NCBI GenBank assembly: GCA_964351365.1
Contig: CAYGNP010000003.1
Span: 83,708-147,707 of the forward strand
Source of the DNA: UBA1672 sp964351365
Lineage (GTDB): Bacteria; Pseudomonadota; Alphaproteobacteria; Micavibrionales; Micavibrionaceae
Direction: 5' to 3'
DNA: 64,000 nt
Shown in pieces: positions 35,233-43,942 of the stretch. Position numbers and translations under genes: made by a program. Under the pieces are notes generated by a model. It was not told where the DNA came from. It was given only the letters and a program-made list of their open reading frames with translations, and made no database searches. Numbering within the stretch: position 1 is the first letter of the stretch; each line of letters starts with the position of its first letter.

Positions 35233-36713
35233 TTATGGATTTCATCCAGATCGCTGAAGCGGGTGACGCGGCCGTCGAAATGCATGCGCACCGTGCCGAT
35301 AGGGCCGTGGCGCGCCTTGGCCACAATACATTCGCCGATATTCATTGCGCGTTCGCAGCGTTCCTGCCATTGCATATGCTTGTCGGTGCCGATTTCCGGC
35401 TCGGCGCGGTGGAGGTAATATTCCTCGCGGTAGACGAACATGACCACATCCGCGTCTTGCTCGATGGAGCCGGATTCGCGCAGGTCCGAGAGCATGGGGC
35501 GTTTATCCTCGCGCTGTTCGACCGCGCGCGAGAGCTGCGAGAGGGCGAGGACGGGGATTTGTAATTCCTTGGCGATGGCCTTGAGGCCGCGCGTGATCTC
35601 GGAGACTTCCTGCACGCGGTTGGATTCGGATTGGCGTGATCCGGTTCCGCGCAGAAGTTGAAGATAATCGATGATGAGCAGATCAAGGCCGTGCTGGCGT
35701 TTAAGCCTGCGGGCGCGGGTGCGCACTGCGCCGATGGTGAGGGCGGGTGTGTCATCGATATAAAGTGGCACTTGGGAGAGCTGCTGGCTGGCTTTAACGA
35801 AGCTCTGGAAGTCTTCCTGTTTGATGTCGCCTTGTTTGATGGCATGGCCGGAGATGTTTGCGCAATCGGCCAGAATTCTGGTGGCGAGCTGGTCGGAGGA
35901 CATTTCGAGAGAGAAAAATCCCACGCGCGCGCCCTCTTGCCCGCCAGTTTGTGCATAGATACGGGCGGAGTTAAAGGCGATGTTGGTGGCAAGCGCGGTT
36001 TTGCCCATGGAAGGGCGGCCTGCCAGAATCACGAGATCAGAGGGGTGGAGCCCGCCAAGCTGTTTATCCATATCGCGCAAACCCGTAGTTGCGCCTGTCA
36101 CGTGGCCTTTGGTTTTGAAGGCTTTTTCGGCGATCTCGATGGAGACGAGGACGGAATCACGAAGCGACGTAAAGCCGCCCTGCGTTTCGCCGCTTTCGGC
36201 CAGAGCGAAGAGACGCGATTCGGCGATCTCAATTGTGTCAGTGGCCGAGGAATCAAGTTTATGATCGTGGGCGTCGTTGACCATATCTTCGCCGACGCTG
36301 ATGAGTTCGCGGCGCATGAAAAGTTCGTATATGGTCTGGGCGTAATCACGGGCGTTAATCACGCTGACGATGCTGCCGGCCAGATCAGCCAAGTACCCTG
36401 CCCCGCCGAGATCAGCCAGGTCTTCGTCTTTTTCGAAATAGCCCTTGAGGGTGACGGGCGATGCGCTCTGGCCACGGTCGATGAATTGGGTGATGGCGGT
36501 GAAAATACGCTGGTGGACGGGCATGAAGAAATGTTCGGCGCGCAGAAGATCACCTATTTTCTCGTATGTGCGGTTATCGACCAATAATGCGCCCAGAAGT
36601 CCCTGCTCAGCCTCAGCATTGTGCGGCAACATCCGGTAATGCGGATTATCTGTTTGCTCCTGCGTGCGGGATTGCGCGCCCGAAATGGTTTTAAATAGTG
36701 CGTCTGTACTCAT
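35229..36713 (-). CDS. dnaB: Replicative DNA helicase DnaB
   Basis: The hexameric 5'-3' replicative helicase. The N-terminal domain begins near HNAEAEQGLLGALL, the RecA-like domain has Walker A AGRPSMGKTALATN, FFSLEMSSDQLATR, Walker B LLIIDYLQLL and the arginine finger region with SQLSRAVEQR. No intein is present. At 494 residues it is normal. The gene follows rplI across a terminator and runs into alr with a 4-nt overlap. Confidence 0.96.
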   Translation of the reverse strand: MSTDALFKTISGAQSRTQEQTDNPHYRMLPHNAEAEQGLLGALLVDNRTYEKIGDLLRAEHFFMPVHQRIFTAITQFIDRGQSASPVTLKGYFEKDEDLADLGGAGYLADLAGSIVSVINARDYAQTIYELFMRRELISVGEDMVNDAHDHKLDSSATDTIEIAESRLFALAESGETQGGFTSLRDSVLVSIEIAEKAFKTKGHVTGATTGLRDMDKQLGGLHPSDLVILAGRPSMGKTALATNIAFNSARIYAQTGGQEGARVGFFSLEMSSDQLATRILADCANISGHAIKQGDIKQEDFQSFVKASQQLSQVPLYIDDTPALTIGAVRTRARRLKRQHGLDLLIIDYLQLLRGTGSRQSESNRVQEVSEITRGLKAIAKELQIPVLALSQLSRAVEQREDKRPMLSDLRESGSIEQDADVVMFVYREEYYLHRAEPEIGTDKHMQWQERCERAMNIGECIVAKARHGPIGTVRMHFDGRVTRFSDLDEIHK

Positions 36714-36753
36714 GAAACAAAACCTAGCAGAGCGCGGGGGCTGCTGCTAGGTT
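36714..36753 (-). terminator. Rho-independent terminator after rplI
   Basis: Perfect inverted repeats AACCTAGCAG and CTGCTAGGTT (36721-36753) enclose a 13-nt loop. On the minus strand they are followed by TTTTGTTTC, ending the rpsF-rpsR-rplI transcript just before dnaB. Confidence 0.75.
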
Positions 36754-36786
36754 TTATAATTTTCTTGCTGTGAATAGCGGGGATAT

Positions 36787-37398
36787 TTATTCCGCGATTT
36801 CTGCTTTTTCTTCTTCGGCAGGTGCATCGGCCTCTTGAGCGGTTTGCTCTTCAGCGGCTGGTGCCTCGATGACCGGCTCTTCGTCAGGTGCGCCGTCATT
36901 AATAAGGGCGCGGCCTGTTTCCGCCTGAATTTGCGCCTCTTCCGGAGAGCGCGCAATATTCACGATGATTTCAACTTTCACTTCCGGGTGGAGGATGAGC
37001 TCAACGGGAATCAAACCGATATTTTTGATATTCTGATTCAAATAGACCATTGTTTTGGTGATTGTTTCTTTAGCCGTATCCGATACTGCTTTTGCTATAT
37101 CACGTGATGCAACCGAACCGAAAAGCTGTCCGGCTTCGGAAGCCTGACGAATTACAGGAACCTTGATACCTGCAATTTTTTTCGCCAGTTTCTCGGCTTC
37201 TTTTTTCAGCTTTTCGTTTTGCGCTTCGAGTGATTTCTTCTGCGCTTCGTAATAGGCCAGATTTTCCTTGCTTGCGCGCATTGCTTTTTTCTGCGGCAAG
37301 AGGTAGTTGCGGGCGTAGCCCGGCTTGACGTTTACGAGTTCGCCCATGTTGCCGAGCTTTTCAACGCGCTCGAGCAGGATGACTTGTGTTGATGACAT
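36787..37398 (-). CDS. rplI: 50S ribosomal protein L9 with an acidic C-terminal tail
   Basis: L9 binds the base of the L1 stalk of the large subunit. The N-domain VILLERVEKLGNMGELVNVK and the PGYARNYLLPQKKA signature are present, followed by the long connecting helix. At 203 residues it is longer than the usual 148-150; the excess is an acidic tail of about 40 residues rich in Ala, Glu and Pro (EAPAAEEQ, ADAPAEEEKAEIAE). Such tails occur in some alphaproteobacteria. It is the last gene of the rpsF-rpsR-rplI operon. Confidence 0.96.
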   Translation of the reverse strand: MSSTQVILLERVEKLGNMGELVNVKPGYARNYLLPQKKAMRASKENLAYYEAQKKSLEAQNEKLKKEAEKLAKKIAGIKVPVIRQASEAGQLFGSVASRDIAKAVSDTAKETITKTMVYLNQNIKNIGLIPVELILHPEVKVEIIVNIARSPEEAQIQAETGRALINDGAPDEEPVIEAPAAEEQTAQEADAPAEEEKAEIAE

Positions 37399-37421
37399 AG
37401 ATTTTCTCCTATAGTCTTGTT

Positions 37422-37703
37422 TTAGCGACGGGTGCTCTGGTGGCCCTGGTCGGTGTCATGTTGAACATATGGCATTAAGCCCATATAACGCGCGCGTTTA
37501 ACTGCTTTTGCAAGCTCGCGCTGTTTTTTCTGGGATACGGCCGTGATACGGCTTGGAATCATCTTGCCGCGCTCAGAGATATAACGGCTGAGCAGGCGTG
37601 TGTTTTTCCAGTCAATTGCCGGCGCATTTGGCCCGGTGAAGGGACATGTTTTTTTGCGACGGAAAAATGGGCGTTTTACTGTTGGTGCATCTGAGGCTGA
37701 CAT
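37422..37703 (-). CDS. rpsR: 30S ribosomal protein S18
   Basis: S18 binds S6 on the platform of the small subunit. FFRRKKTCPFTG, DWKNTRLLSRYISERGKMIPSR and the RAVKRARYMGLMPY end are standard. At 93 residues it is of usual length. Its ATG shares a base with the rpsF stop (TAATG), so S6 and S18 are coupled, as elsewhere. Confidence 0.97.
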   Translation of the reverse strand: MSASDAPTVKRPFFRRKKTCPFTGPNAPAIDWKNTRLLSRYISERGKMIPSRITAVSQKKQRELAKAVKRARYMGLMPYVQHDTDQGHQSTRR

Positions 37704-38089
37704 TATGCGGCTTCCTTATCATCATCATCGTTGTTATCAAATCTTGGCTTGCGGTCGTCATCGCGTGCGTTTTTATCCATGACCACAGACGGGCCATCAG
37801 AGAGCGCTTCTTCACGGACGGTCAGGAAGCGCACGACATCTTCGTTCAGGCGCATCTGGCGTTCCATTTCATGCAATGCTTCGGGTGCTGTGTCCAGCTC
37901 CAGCAATATGTAGTGGCCTTTGCGGGCCTTGTTGATGCGGTAAGCGAAAGATTTCAAACCCCAAAATTCGGTTTTGTGCACTTTGCCTTTGGCGTCAGTG
38001 ATGATTTTTGAAAAATGGTCTGTCATCGTTTTGACCTGGTTTTCAGTCAAGTCCTGCCGCGCGATGAACACGGTTTCATAGTAAGGCAT
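37703..38089 (-). CDS. rpsF: 30S ribosomal protein S6 with an acidic tail
   Basis: S6 forms a dimer with S18 on the small subunit. MPYYETVFIARQDLTENQV is the standard start, and the LLELDTAPEALHEMERQMRL segment is conserved. The C-terminus ends in an acidic, disordered tail (RFDNNDDDDKEAA). At 128 residues it is normal for the tailed type. AGAGGAATTAAC is a good ribosome site. Confidence 0.97.
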   Translation of the reverse strand: MPYYETVFIARQDLTENQVKTMTDHFSKIITDAKGKVHKTEFWGLKSFAYRINKARKGHYILLELDTAPEALHEMERQMRLNEDVVRFLTVREEALSDGPSVVMDKNARDDDRKPRFDNNDDDDKEAA

Positions 38090-38161
38090 GTTAATTCCTC
38101 TCGGTTTAGCAGCTGGTATTTTACCTTGTTTACCAGCGAGGTTTGTTTTAAAAGTAGGCGC

Positions 38162-38189
38162 ACTATACTGATCTTGCGTAGGATTGCAA
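38162..38189 (-). promoter_or_regulatory. Candidate promoter of the rpsF operon
   Basis: On the minus strand, TTGCAA (38184-38189) and TATAGT (38162-38167) are separated by 16 nt, giving a leader of about 65 nt before rpsF. Confidence 0.5.
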
Positions 38190-38219
38190 GGTTTTTCTAA
38201 TGATTATGAGGAGTTGATT

Positions 38220-39164
38220 ATGACACGCGCGTTTGTATTTCCGGGGCAAGGCTCTCAATTTATCGGAATGGGCAAGGATTTGGCCGAAAGTTTCCCCGAA
38301 GCGCGGGAAGTGTTTGAGGAGGTTGATCACGCTTTGTCACAGAAATTAAGCGCGATGATGTTTGACGGGCATGATATTGATTTGAACCTGACGGAGAACA
38401 CGCAGCCCGCTCTGATGGCGGTTTCCATGGCGGTTGTACGCGTTTTGGAGCGGCAGGGAAACATTACTATTGCTTCGCATTGCGCCTATGTTGCGGGGCA
38501 TTCTTTGGGTGAATATCCGGCTTTGTGCGCGGCGGGGGTACTGACGCTGGCGGATACGGCGCGGCTGCTGAAGATACGCGGGCAGTCAATGCAAAAGGCT
38601 GTGCCGGTCGGGGTTGGCGCGATGGCGGCAATTTTGGGGCTGGATTTCGATGCGGTTGTTAACATTGCGGCGCAGGCGGCGCAAAATGAAGTCTGCGCGG
38701 CGGCCAATGATAATTCCGATGGGCAGGTCGTGGTGAGCGGGCATAAGGGCGCGGTTGAGCGCGCAGTTGAATTTGCCAGCGCGGCGGGGGCGAAACGGGC
38801 TGTGATTTTGCCTGTCAGTGCGCCGTTTCACTGCGCTTTGATGGAGCCAGCGGCGCAGGTGATGGAGGGCGCTTTGGCTGATGTTTCCTTTAGCGCGCCC
38901 AGCGTTCCTGTGGTTGCGAACGTGACGGCGAGTGCGCAAGTTAATCCCGATGTGATGCGCGCTTTACTGGTCCAACAAATTACCGGCACTGTGCGCTGGC
39001 GCGAGTCTGTCCTTTATATGCGTGATAAGGGTGTTTCAGACATGGTGGAGCTCGGCGCGGGTAAGGTTTTGAGCGGGCTTGCGCGGCGCATCGATAAGGA
39101 TATTTCCTGTGAGAGCGTTGGCACGCCAGAGCAGATCGATGCGCTTATTGGGCGTCTTTCATAA
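38220..39164 (+). CDS. fabD: Malonyl CoA-acyl carrier protein transacylase
   Basis: FabD loads malonate onto ACP for fatty-acid synthesis. The catalytic Ser is in VAGHSLGEYPALCAAG, and the N-terminal FVFPGQGSQFIGMGKDL is the family signature. The His partner is in SAPFHCALMEPA. AGGAG lies about 8 nt before the ATG, so the 36-nt upstream extension is not used. Length is 314. Unlike in many alphaproteobacteria, fabG and acpP are not next to it; fabG is at 53226. Confidence 0.95.
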   Translation: MTRAFVFPGQGSQFIGMGKDLAESFPEAREVFEEVDHALSQKLSAMMFDGHDIDLNLTENTQPALMAVSMAVVRVLERQGNITIASHCAYVAGHSLGEYPALCAAGVLTLADTARLLKIRGQSMQKAVPVGVGAMAAILGLDFDAVVNIAAQAAQNEVCAAANDNSDGQVVVSGHKGAVERAVEFASAAGAKRAVILPVSAPFHCALMEPAAQVMEGALADVSFSAPSVPVVANVTASAQVNPDVMRALLVQQITGTVRWRESVLYMRDKGVSDMVELGAGKVLSGLARRIDKDISCESVGTPEQIDALIGRLS

Positions 39165-39184
39165 TCTTTCTGCGCTTGTGTCTT

Positions 39185-39610
39185 TTATGCTGCAGCCTTC
39201 AGCGCATTACCGTTCGCCTCAAGGATCACGCTGATATTCCCGCGCGTGGCTTTGGAATAGGGGCAAATCTGGTGCGCCAGACCAACGAGCTTTTCAGCCT
39301 CAGCCTGTGACACACCCGGAAGCTCGGCGTTCAAGCTGACCGAGAGCGAAAACCCGTCATCATTCTTATGCAGCTCCACGGTTGAATTCACGGTAACACT
39401 CTCAGGCTTGAGCTTTTCTTTTGCGGCCATCGCCTTTATGGCTTGCCCGAAACAGGCGGCATATCCGGCGGCAAAAAACTGCTCCGGGTTTGTCCCCGCC
39501 CCGCCCGAGCCAGGGGGGGAGAGATCTACATCAATCTTCTTATCATCCGTATAGGCGCGCCCCTCGCGTCCGGCTGTGGCTGTTGCGCATGCGGTCTCAA
39601 GAATGGTCAT
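39185..39610 (-). CDS. ohr: Organic hydroperoxide resistance protein (OsmC/Ohr family)
   Basis: A thiol peroxidase of the Ohr subgroup that reduces organic peroxides. The two redox cysteines are in GYAACFGQA and HQICPYSKATRGN. The N-terminus CATATAGREGRAY and length of 141 fit Ohr. GGAGG lies 8 nt before ATG 39610, so the longer start at 39649 is not used. No OhrR-type regulator gene is visible nearby. Confidence 0.9.
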   Translation of the reverse strand: MTILETACATATAGREGRAYTDDKKIDVDLSPPGSGGAGTNPEQFFAAGYAACFGQAIKAMAAKEKLKPESVTVNSTVELHKNDDGFSLSVSLNAELPGVSQAEAEKLVGLAHQICPYSKATRGNISVILEANGNALKAAA

Positions 39611-39719
39611 AATCAAATCCTCCAATGGCTGTAATGAATGGTAGAGCATAATCTATTTTCTAGACTTGGGGAATGTTTTTCCACTTCCCCAAACCCTGTA
39701 AAACAGTTAAAGAAGCTGC

Positions 39720-40322
39720 ATGAGCCTTATACTTGCCTCCATCCCGTTTTTTACTTTCCTGCTGATCGGCGCTATGACGCCGGGGCCGAACAACCTTATG
39801 CTCGCCGCCAGCGGCATGAATTACGGCTACCGCCGGACGCTTCCGCACATGGCAGGTATTATTTTCGGGTTTTATACCCTTCTCCTGCTCTGCATGCTGG
39901 GCATTGGCGTGATTTTCACGCTTTACCCCGCGCTCCAGCTTGTCATGAAAATCGGCTCCGCAGCCTTCATGCTCTATCTGGCCTATCACATAGCTATGGC
40001 CGGACGCGTAGAGTTCGCGGATGAAAAGGCACGGCCCTTAACTTTCCTGCAAGCCGCCTTGTTCCAATACATTAACCCCAAAGCATGGGTCGTCGGCCTT
40101 GCCGCCACCGCGAGCCTTCTGCCGGAATCGGCAACGATCCCCGAAAAGACGCTGATTATTCTTGTTTGCGTGCTCACCACAAGTATCCTGAGCACCAACA
40201 CCTGGACCCTGTTCGGTAAAATCATGGCGCGCCTGTTTAGCAAAGACAAATACAGACGCATCGTCAACGCTACGCTAGCTCTTTTGCTGGTGGCGACAAT
40301 CCCGATGATGCTGCTGCATTAA
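39720..40322 (+). CDS. LysE/RhtB family amino-acid exporter
   Basis: A 200-residue membrane protein with about six spans and the family motif GAMTPGPNNLMLAASGMNYG near the N-terminus. LysE/RhtB proteins export amino acids such as lysine, arginine, homoserine or threonine; the substrate is not deducible. Its stop is directly followed by the stop of the convergent TerB-like gene (no gap). Confidence 0.88.
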   Translation: MSLILASIPFFTFLLIGAMTPGPNNLMLAASGMNYGYRRTLPHMAGIIFGFYTLLLLCMLGIGVIFTLYPALQLVMKIGSAAFMLYLAYHIAMAGRVEFADEKARPLTFLQAALFQYINPKAWVVGLAATASLLPESATIPEKTLIILVCVLTTSILSTNTWTLFGKIMARLFSKDKYRRIVNATLALLLVATIPMMLLH

Positions 40323-40910
40323 TCACGCGAGATGGCGTTTAGCTAAAAACTCATCCTTCATCTTCTCGACCTGTGCAAGCGGCATGGCAAGACCAAGACG
40401 GATGTCATCAAGCATAATCAGCTCGCCCTCATCCATCTCGCCATCCGCCGCCAGAATATAAAGCGAGGCAATAATGATCTTGCGCTTAAGCTCCTTATTC
40501 AAAATCGGCGATATATTTGCAAGCTCATCTTCTATTTTTGCGCCGCTGGCCTGCATCTCCGCAGCGGCTTTACGAATAACATCCGCGCTGATAGTGGTTT
40601 TGGTCAGATGCTTATAAATTTTGCCGATTTCTTCAATTTCGGCGTCATCCAGATGCCCATCTGCAATCGAAATGGCAATCATGCACCGGATAAGCCCGAC
40701 GGTGAACACAGCCGAATCCCCACTGTGGATATTATCAGGCTTGCCGAATTCCCCTCCGGCCAGACTGACAAAGCCTAAAATCATGACGACTGCGCCCAAA
40801 ACAATCGCAAGATATCCGGCCTGAACAGCAATCGGGTTTTGTGACATTGCGCAAACAACACCCACGACCAGAATAAGCATTCCGATCCCTAATACTCTTG
40901 TACTCAGCAT
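40323..40910 (-). CDS. TerB-like tellurite-resistance-domain membrane protein
   Basis: A 195-residue protein with two N-terminal membrane spans (GIGMLILVVGVVCAM and YLAIVLGAVVMILGFVSL). A TerB-type helical domain follows, with two acidic motifs, SIADGHLDDAEIEEIG and ILAADGEMDEGELIML, as in TerB metal-binding sites. TerB proteins are linked to stress or tellurite response; the role here is unknown. It precedes nothing recognisable in function and follows phoH on the same strand by 22 nt. Confidence 0.75.
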   Translation of the reverse strand: MLSTRVLGIGMLILVVGVVCAMSQNPIAVQAGYLAIVLGAVVMILGFVSLAGGEFGKPDNIHSGDSAVFTVGLIRCMIAISIADGHLDDAEIEEIGKIYKHLTKTTISADVIRKAAAEMQASGAKIEDELANISPILNKELKRKIIIASLYILAADGEMDEGELIMLDDIRLGLAMPLAQVEKMKDEFLAKRHLA

Positions 40911-40932
40911 AATTTATAAACTCCTCTTCTCG

Positions 40933-41685
40933 CTATAAGACATCCAACATCTTAGCAACAAGCGGGTGGCGAACAATATCTTTTTGTTCAAGGCGGCAAA
41001 CTGCAATCGTCTCAATGGCTTCCAAACGCTTGGCGATCTGTGCCAATCCGGACATTCCATCCAGCAAGTCCGACTGATCGGGATCGCCCGTAATCACCAT
41101 GGTTGAATGCCAGCCAAGACGCGAGAGAATCATCTTTAGCTGGCTGTACGTACAATTTTGCGCCTCATCAATCACGACAAAGGCGTTGTTGAGTGTGCGC
41201 CCGCGCATGAAACCAATCGGCGCGATTTCAATCGTGCCGTCCTCAAGATATTGCCGCACCTTTTTACCGCCCAGCCGGTCACCCAGACAATCATAAAGCG
41301 GGCGGAGGTACGGCGCCATTTTCTCTGCCATATCCCCGGGCAAAAACCCAAGCGATTCGCCAGCTTCCATCGCTGGACGCGAGAGGATAATGCGCTCAAT
41401 TTCGCCTTTTTCAAGAGACTCAACGGCGGATGCAATCGCCAGATAGGTTTTACCCGTCCCCGCCGGCCCAATCGCAAGCGTCAGACTGTAATCCTTGATG
41501 GCTTGCATAAGCACTTCCTGCCCCTTGGAGCGCGGCTTGATATTCTTCACATATTTCTGGTCTCGGCGCCCGTCAATCTCGGCATCAAGAGGGTGCCACC
41601 CATCGCTCTGAAAGCTTGGATGAATAACATTTTCTTTTGAATTATGTGCTGCGTTACTGCGGGTTTTACGGGGTTTTTTAGCCAT
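40933..41685 (-). CDS. phoH: PhoH-family ATPase (short form)
   Basis: A 250-residue P-loop protein. Walker A is GPAGTGKTYLAIASAVE, Walker B is VVIDEAQNCTYSQLKMILSR, and the sensor region is MVITGDPDQSDLLDG. It lacks the N-terminal KH-type extension of the longer PhoH/PhoL (YbeZ), which sits with ybeY in other genomes, and no ybeY is next to it. PhoH proteins are probable RNA-acting ATPases. AAGGAGGACAGTTCCGC is a strong ribosome site. Confidence 0.88.
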   Translation of the reverse strand: MAKKPRKTRSNAAHNSKENVIHPSFQSDGWHPLDAEIDGRRDQKYVKNIKPRSKGQEVLMQAIKDYSLTLAIGPAGTGKTYLAIASAVESLEKGEIERIILSRPAMEAGESLGFLPGDMAEKMAPYLRPLYDCLGDRLGGKKVRQYLEDGTIEIAPIGFMRGRTLNNAFVVIDEAQNCTYSQLKMILSRLGWHSTMVITGDPDQSDLLDGMSGLAQIAKRLEAIETIAVCRLEQKDIVRHPLVAKMLDVL

Positions 41686-41904
41686 GCGGAACTGTCCTCC
41701 TTAAGGATCAAAGGGTGGCGGAAGAAAAAACAAAACTGTAAAAAGTCAGAGGGTGTAAAGGAAATAATCTGAATCTATAAGATACTTCAGAGAAGGGAAA
41801 TTTATACGCTAAACAGTGTACATTTATCACGTGACTACTCTATCAAAAAAACGCATGGCGCGCCCGCATAATCTGCAGGAGATCATTTTTTTCTGTGCAG
41901 TGTT

Positions 41905-41932
41905 TTGCAAATTCCTAAAAATCGCATATAAT
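41905..41932 (+). promoter_or_regulatory. Promoter of the TTG-started secreted-protein gene
   Basis: TTGCAA and a perfect TATAAT are 16 nt apart. The transcript would start near 41939, leaving about 20 nt that holds AGGAG at 41947. The rest of the 41686-41959 gap shows nothing I can support. Confidence 0.6.
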
Positions 41933-41959
41933 CAAGTTCGGTAAACAGGAGTAAAACCA

Positions 41960-42328
41960 TTGAACAAAATGCTAACCCTTGCGATTATTTTCACAGCCCT
42001 GCTAAGTATGAATTTCCCCGCATTTTCGCAGCAGCGTTGCACACAAGATGATTTGAATTTGATCAGTCGTTTTGACATACTTGCAAAGAGAAAACTGAAA
42101 GAATATGAAAAAAGGTATGAGGAGCTTACTGAGGACATCAATAGATCTGTGAGTCGCTCAAGACTTGAGAAGTCCTATGCCGCCTTTACAGAAGTCTCTG
42201 ATTTTTTCCAATCGGAAGAGTTCATAAAAATGGAGCCCATTTATGAGCGGTGTAACATGGAAATACCGCGCTTGCCCCGTCCGAAAGAGACTTACAGCCC
42301 GTTCTGGGTTCCGCAGAAGGAACAATAA
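41960..42328 (+). CDS. Secreted hypothetical protein with a TTG start
   Basis: A 122-residue protein with a signal peptide (MLTLAIIFTALLSMNFPAFSQ) and two cysteines (QRCTQDD, ERCNMEI) in the mature part, which may form a disulphide. The mature part is helical and charged. No family is recognised. TTG 41960 is favoured: AGGAG lies 8 nt before it, while the in-frame ATG at 41969 is 17 nt away. The promoter at 41905 supports it. Confidence 0.6.
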   Translation: MNKMLTLAIIFTALLSMNFPAFSQQRCTQDDLNLISRFDILAKRKLKEYEKRYEELTEDINRSVSRSRLEKSYAAFTEVSDFFQSEEFIKMEPIYERCNMEIPRLPRPKETYSPFWVPQKEQ

Positions 42329-42387
42329 GGTTTGCATTTGCGTTAAAATCGCTTTAGCGTGCATGGCTTGTTGAATTTAGGTGAACC

Positions 42388-43599
42388 ATGATTGTTTCTT
42401 TTGCAGATATTGTTAATGCGCGTGAAAAAATACGGAATTCCGTTATTCTAACGCCGACTATCAAGGCGACCAGACTCTCAAAGCATTTAGGCATTGAGCT
42501 TTATCTCAAGCTGGAAAATCTACAACATACTAGCGCTTTTAAAGCGCGAGGCGCACTTAATAAATTGCTGACGCTTGATGACGCCCAGCGCAAAAAAGGT
42601 GTCATAGCCTGCAGCGCCGGAAATCACGCGCAGGGTGTTGCCTATAATGCCACCCGCCTTGGTATTCCATCGACAATTGTTATGCCAAAGGGAACCCCAT
42701 TTAATAAAATTAAACGGACCGAGGATTTTGGGGCAACTGTTGTTATTCATGGCCTGAATTTTGATGAATCTGTTGGTGAAACACTGCGTTTGGCAGAAGA
42801 GAAGGATTTGACCTTTATCCACCCTTTCGATGATGCCGCTGTTGTTGCCGGTCAGGGCACACTCGGCCTTGAGATGATGGAGCAGGTTCCCGATCTCGAT
42901 GTCATCGTCGTGCCGATAGGCGGGGGCGGCCTGATCGCGGGTGTGGCGACAGCCATTAAAGGCATAAACCCGAAAGTTATAGTGATTGGCGCGCAATCAG
43001 AAAATTTTGATGCTGTTCTTGCTAACCGAGAGAAACGAAAATTCGTTGCTGGATCTGCAACAATTGCCGAGGGTATCGCCGTCAAAACCCCGTCTGAAGC
43101 AGATATGGAGGTGATTGAGTCTCTGGTTGATGAAATATACGCCGTCAGTGAAACCGAAATAGAGGAAGCGATCTTTGACCTGCTTAGTGATGAAAAACTG
43201 GTCGCAGAAGGTGCGGCGGGGGCGGCGCTCGCCGTCATCACCAAAAATCTGGACAAATTCAAGGGCAAAAAGGTGGGTATGGTGCTCTGCGGGGGCAATA
43301 TTGATTCCCGCATGCTCTCTACGCTCATTCTGCGCGGGCTTGTCCGTGATGGCCGCATCACGCGATTGACGTTTGAAATTGACGATACACCGGGCCAGCT
43401 CTCTGATATCTCCCGCATCATCGGCGAGAGCGGAGCCAACGTGATCGAGGTTATCCATCAGCGTATGATGCAGGCCGTCTCGCTCAAACGCGCAGAGCTG
43501 GAGGTCGTGATTGAGGCGCGCGACCGTCAACATGTTGATGAACTCATGCAAACCTTGTCCAGCGCAGGCTTTACAGTATCTGCAGAGCGTGATGTTTAG
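42388..43599 (+). CDS. ilvA: Threonine ammonia-lyase (threonine dehydratase) with one ACT domain
   Basis: A PLP enzyme that turns threonine into 2-oxobutanoate for isoleucine synthesis. The PLP lysine is in TSAFKARGALNKLL, with GGGGLIAGVATAIKG and the glycine loop CSAGNHAQGVAYNA. The C-terminal 80 residues (LTFEIDDTPGQLSDISRIIGESGANV) form a single ACT-type domain, unlike the double ACT of E. coli IlvA. At 403 residues this is the shorter form common in alphaproteobacteria. Confidence 0.9.
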   Translation: MIVSFADIVNAREKIRNSVILTPTIKATRLSKHLGIELYLKLENLQHTSAFKARGALNKLLTLDDAQRKKGVIACSAGNHAQGVAYNATRLGIPSTIVMPKGTPFNKIKRTEDFGATVVIHGLNFDESVGETLRLAEEKDLTFIHPFDDAAVVAGQGTLGLEMMEQVPDLDVIVVPIGGGGLIAGVATAIKGINPKVIVIGAQSENFDAVLANREKRKFVAGSATIAEGIAVKTPSEADMEVIESLVDEIYAVSETEIEEAIFDLLSDEKLVAEGAAGAALAVITKNLDKFKGKKVGMVLCGGNIDSRMLSTLILRGLVRDGRITRLTFEIDDTPGQLSDISRIIGESGANVIEVIHQRMMQAVSLKRAELEVVIEARDRQHVDELMQTLSSAGFTVSAERDV

Positions 43600-43638
43600 T
43601 AAAATTTGACATATTTTAATATATTGCTTATTAAAAAT

Positions 43639-43890
43639 ATGACAAAATTATGTGACACCAGAGCATCTTATATCGTTACCTTTGGAGATCTCAATTCTAA
43701 AAAAGCGGGTTGCATCCTTATAGCAAGTGCAAGGGGTGTATCTTTCTCTCCTGATAGCGACGCGCAACGAGAACCGTCACATGCCGTTATCGTCAAAGCT
43801 CCAAGCAGGGAAGCACTTCAGCGCTTAATTGGCGATCTGGGACAAGTGGGGGATTTGAGTTACGCCTTAGAGGCAGAGCTTTCACTATAA
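43639..43890 (+). CDS. Hypothetical protein after ilvA
   Basis: An 83-residue soluble protein of unknown family (MTKLCDTRASYIVTFGDLNS). The open frame extends to a TTG at 43606, but that base is the first of a consensus promoter TTGACA-N17-TATTAA (43606-43634), and the ATG at 43639 falls at or near the expected transcript start. A leaderless message or a longer ilvA transcript are both possible. It ends just before a terminator. I cannot exclude that it is not expressed. Confidence 0.4.
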   Translation: MTKLCDTRASYIVTFGDLNSKKAGCILIASARGVSFSPDSDAQREPSHAVIVKAPSREALQRLIGDLGQVGDLSYALEAELSL

Positions 43891-43922
43891 AAAAACCACC
43901 CCCGTCGCCAGGGATGGTTTTT
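43891..43922. terminator. Bidirectional terminator between ilvA side and nrdB
   Basis: AAAAACCACCCC and GGGATGGTTTTT pair around a short loop, with A's on one side and T's on the other, so it can end both the plus-strand and the nrdB transcripts. Confidence 0.75.
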
Positions 43923-43942
43923 AATATTTAATAATCAATACC

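Noticed and set aside
35658..36587. A 309-codon plus-strand frame opposite dnaB
   Set aside because: It is long only because of GC-rich codon use on the dnaB strand, and has no match to a known protein.
43606..43608. TTG as the start of the gene after ilvA
   Set aside because: The TTG is the first codon of a consensus -35 box, and there is no ribosome site before it.
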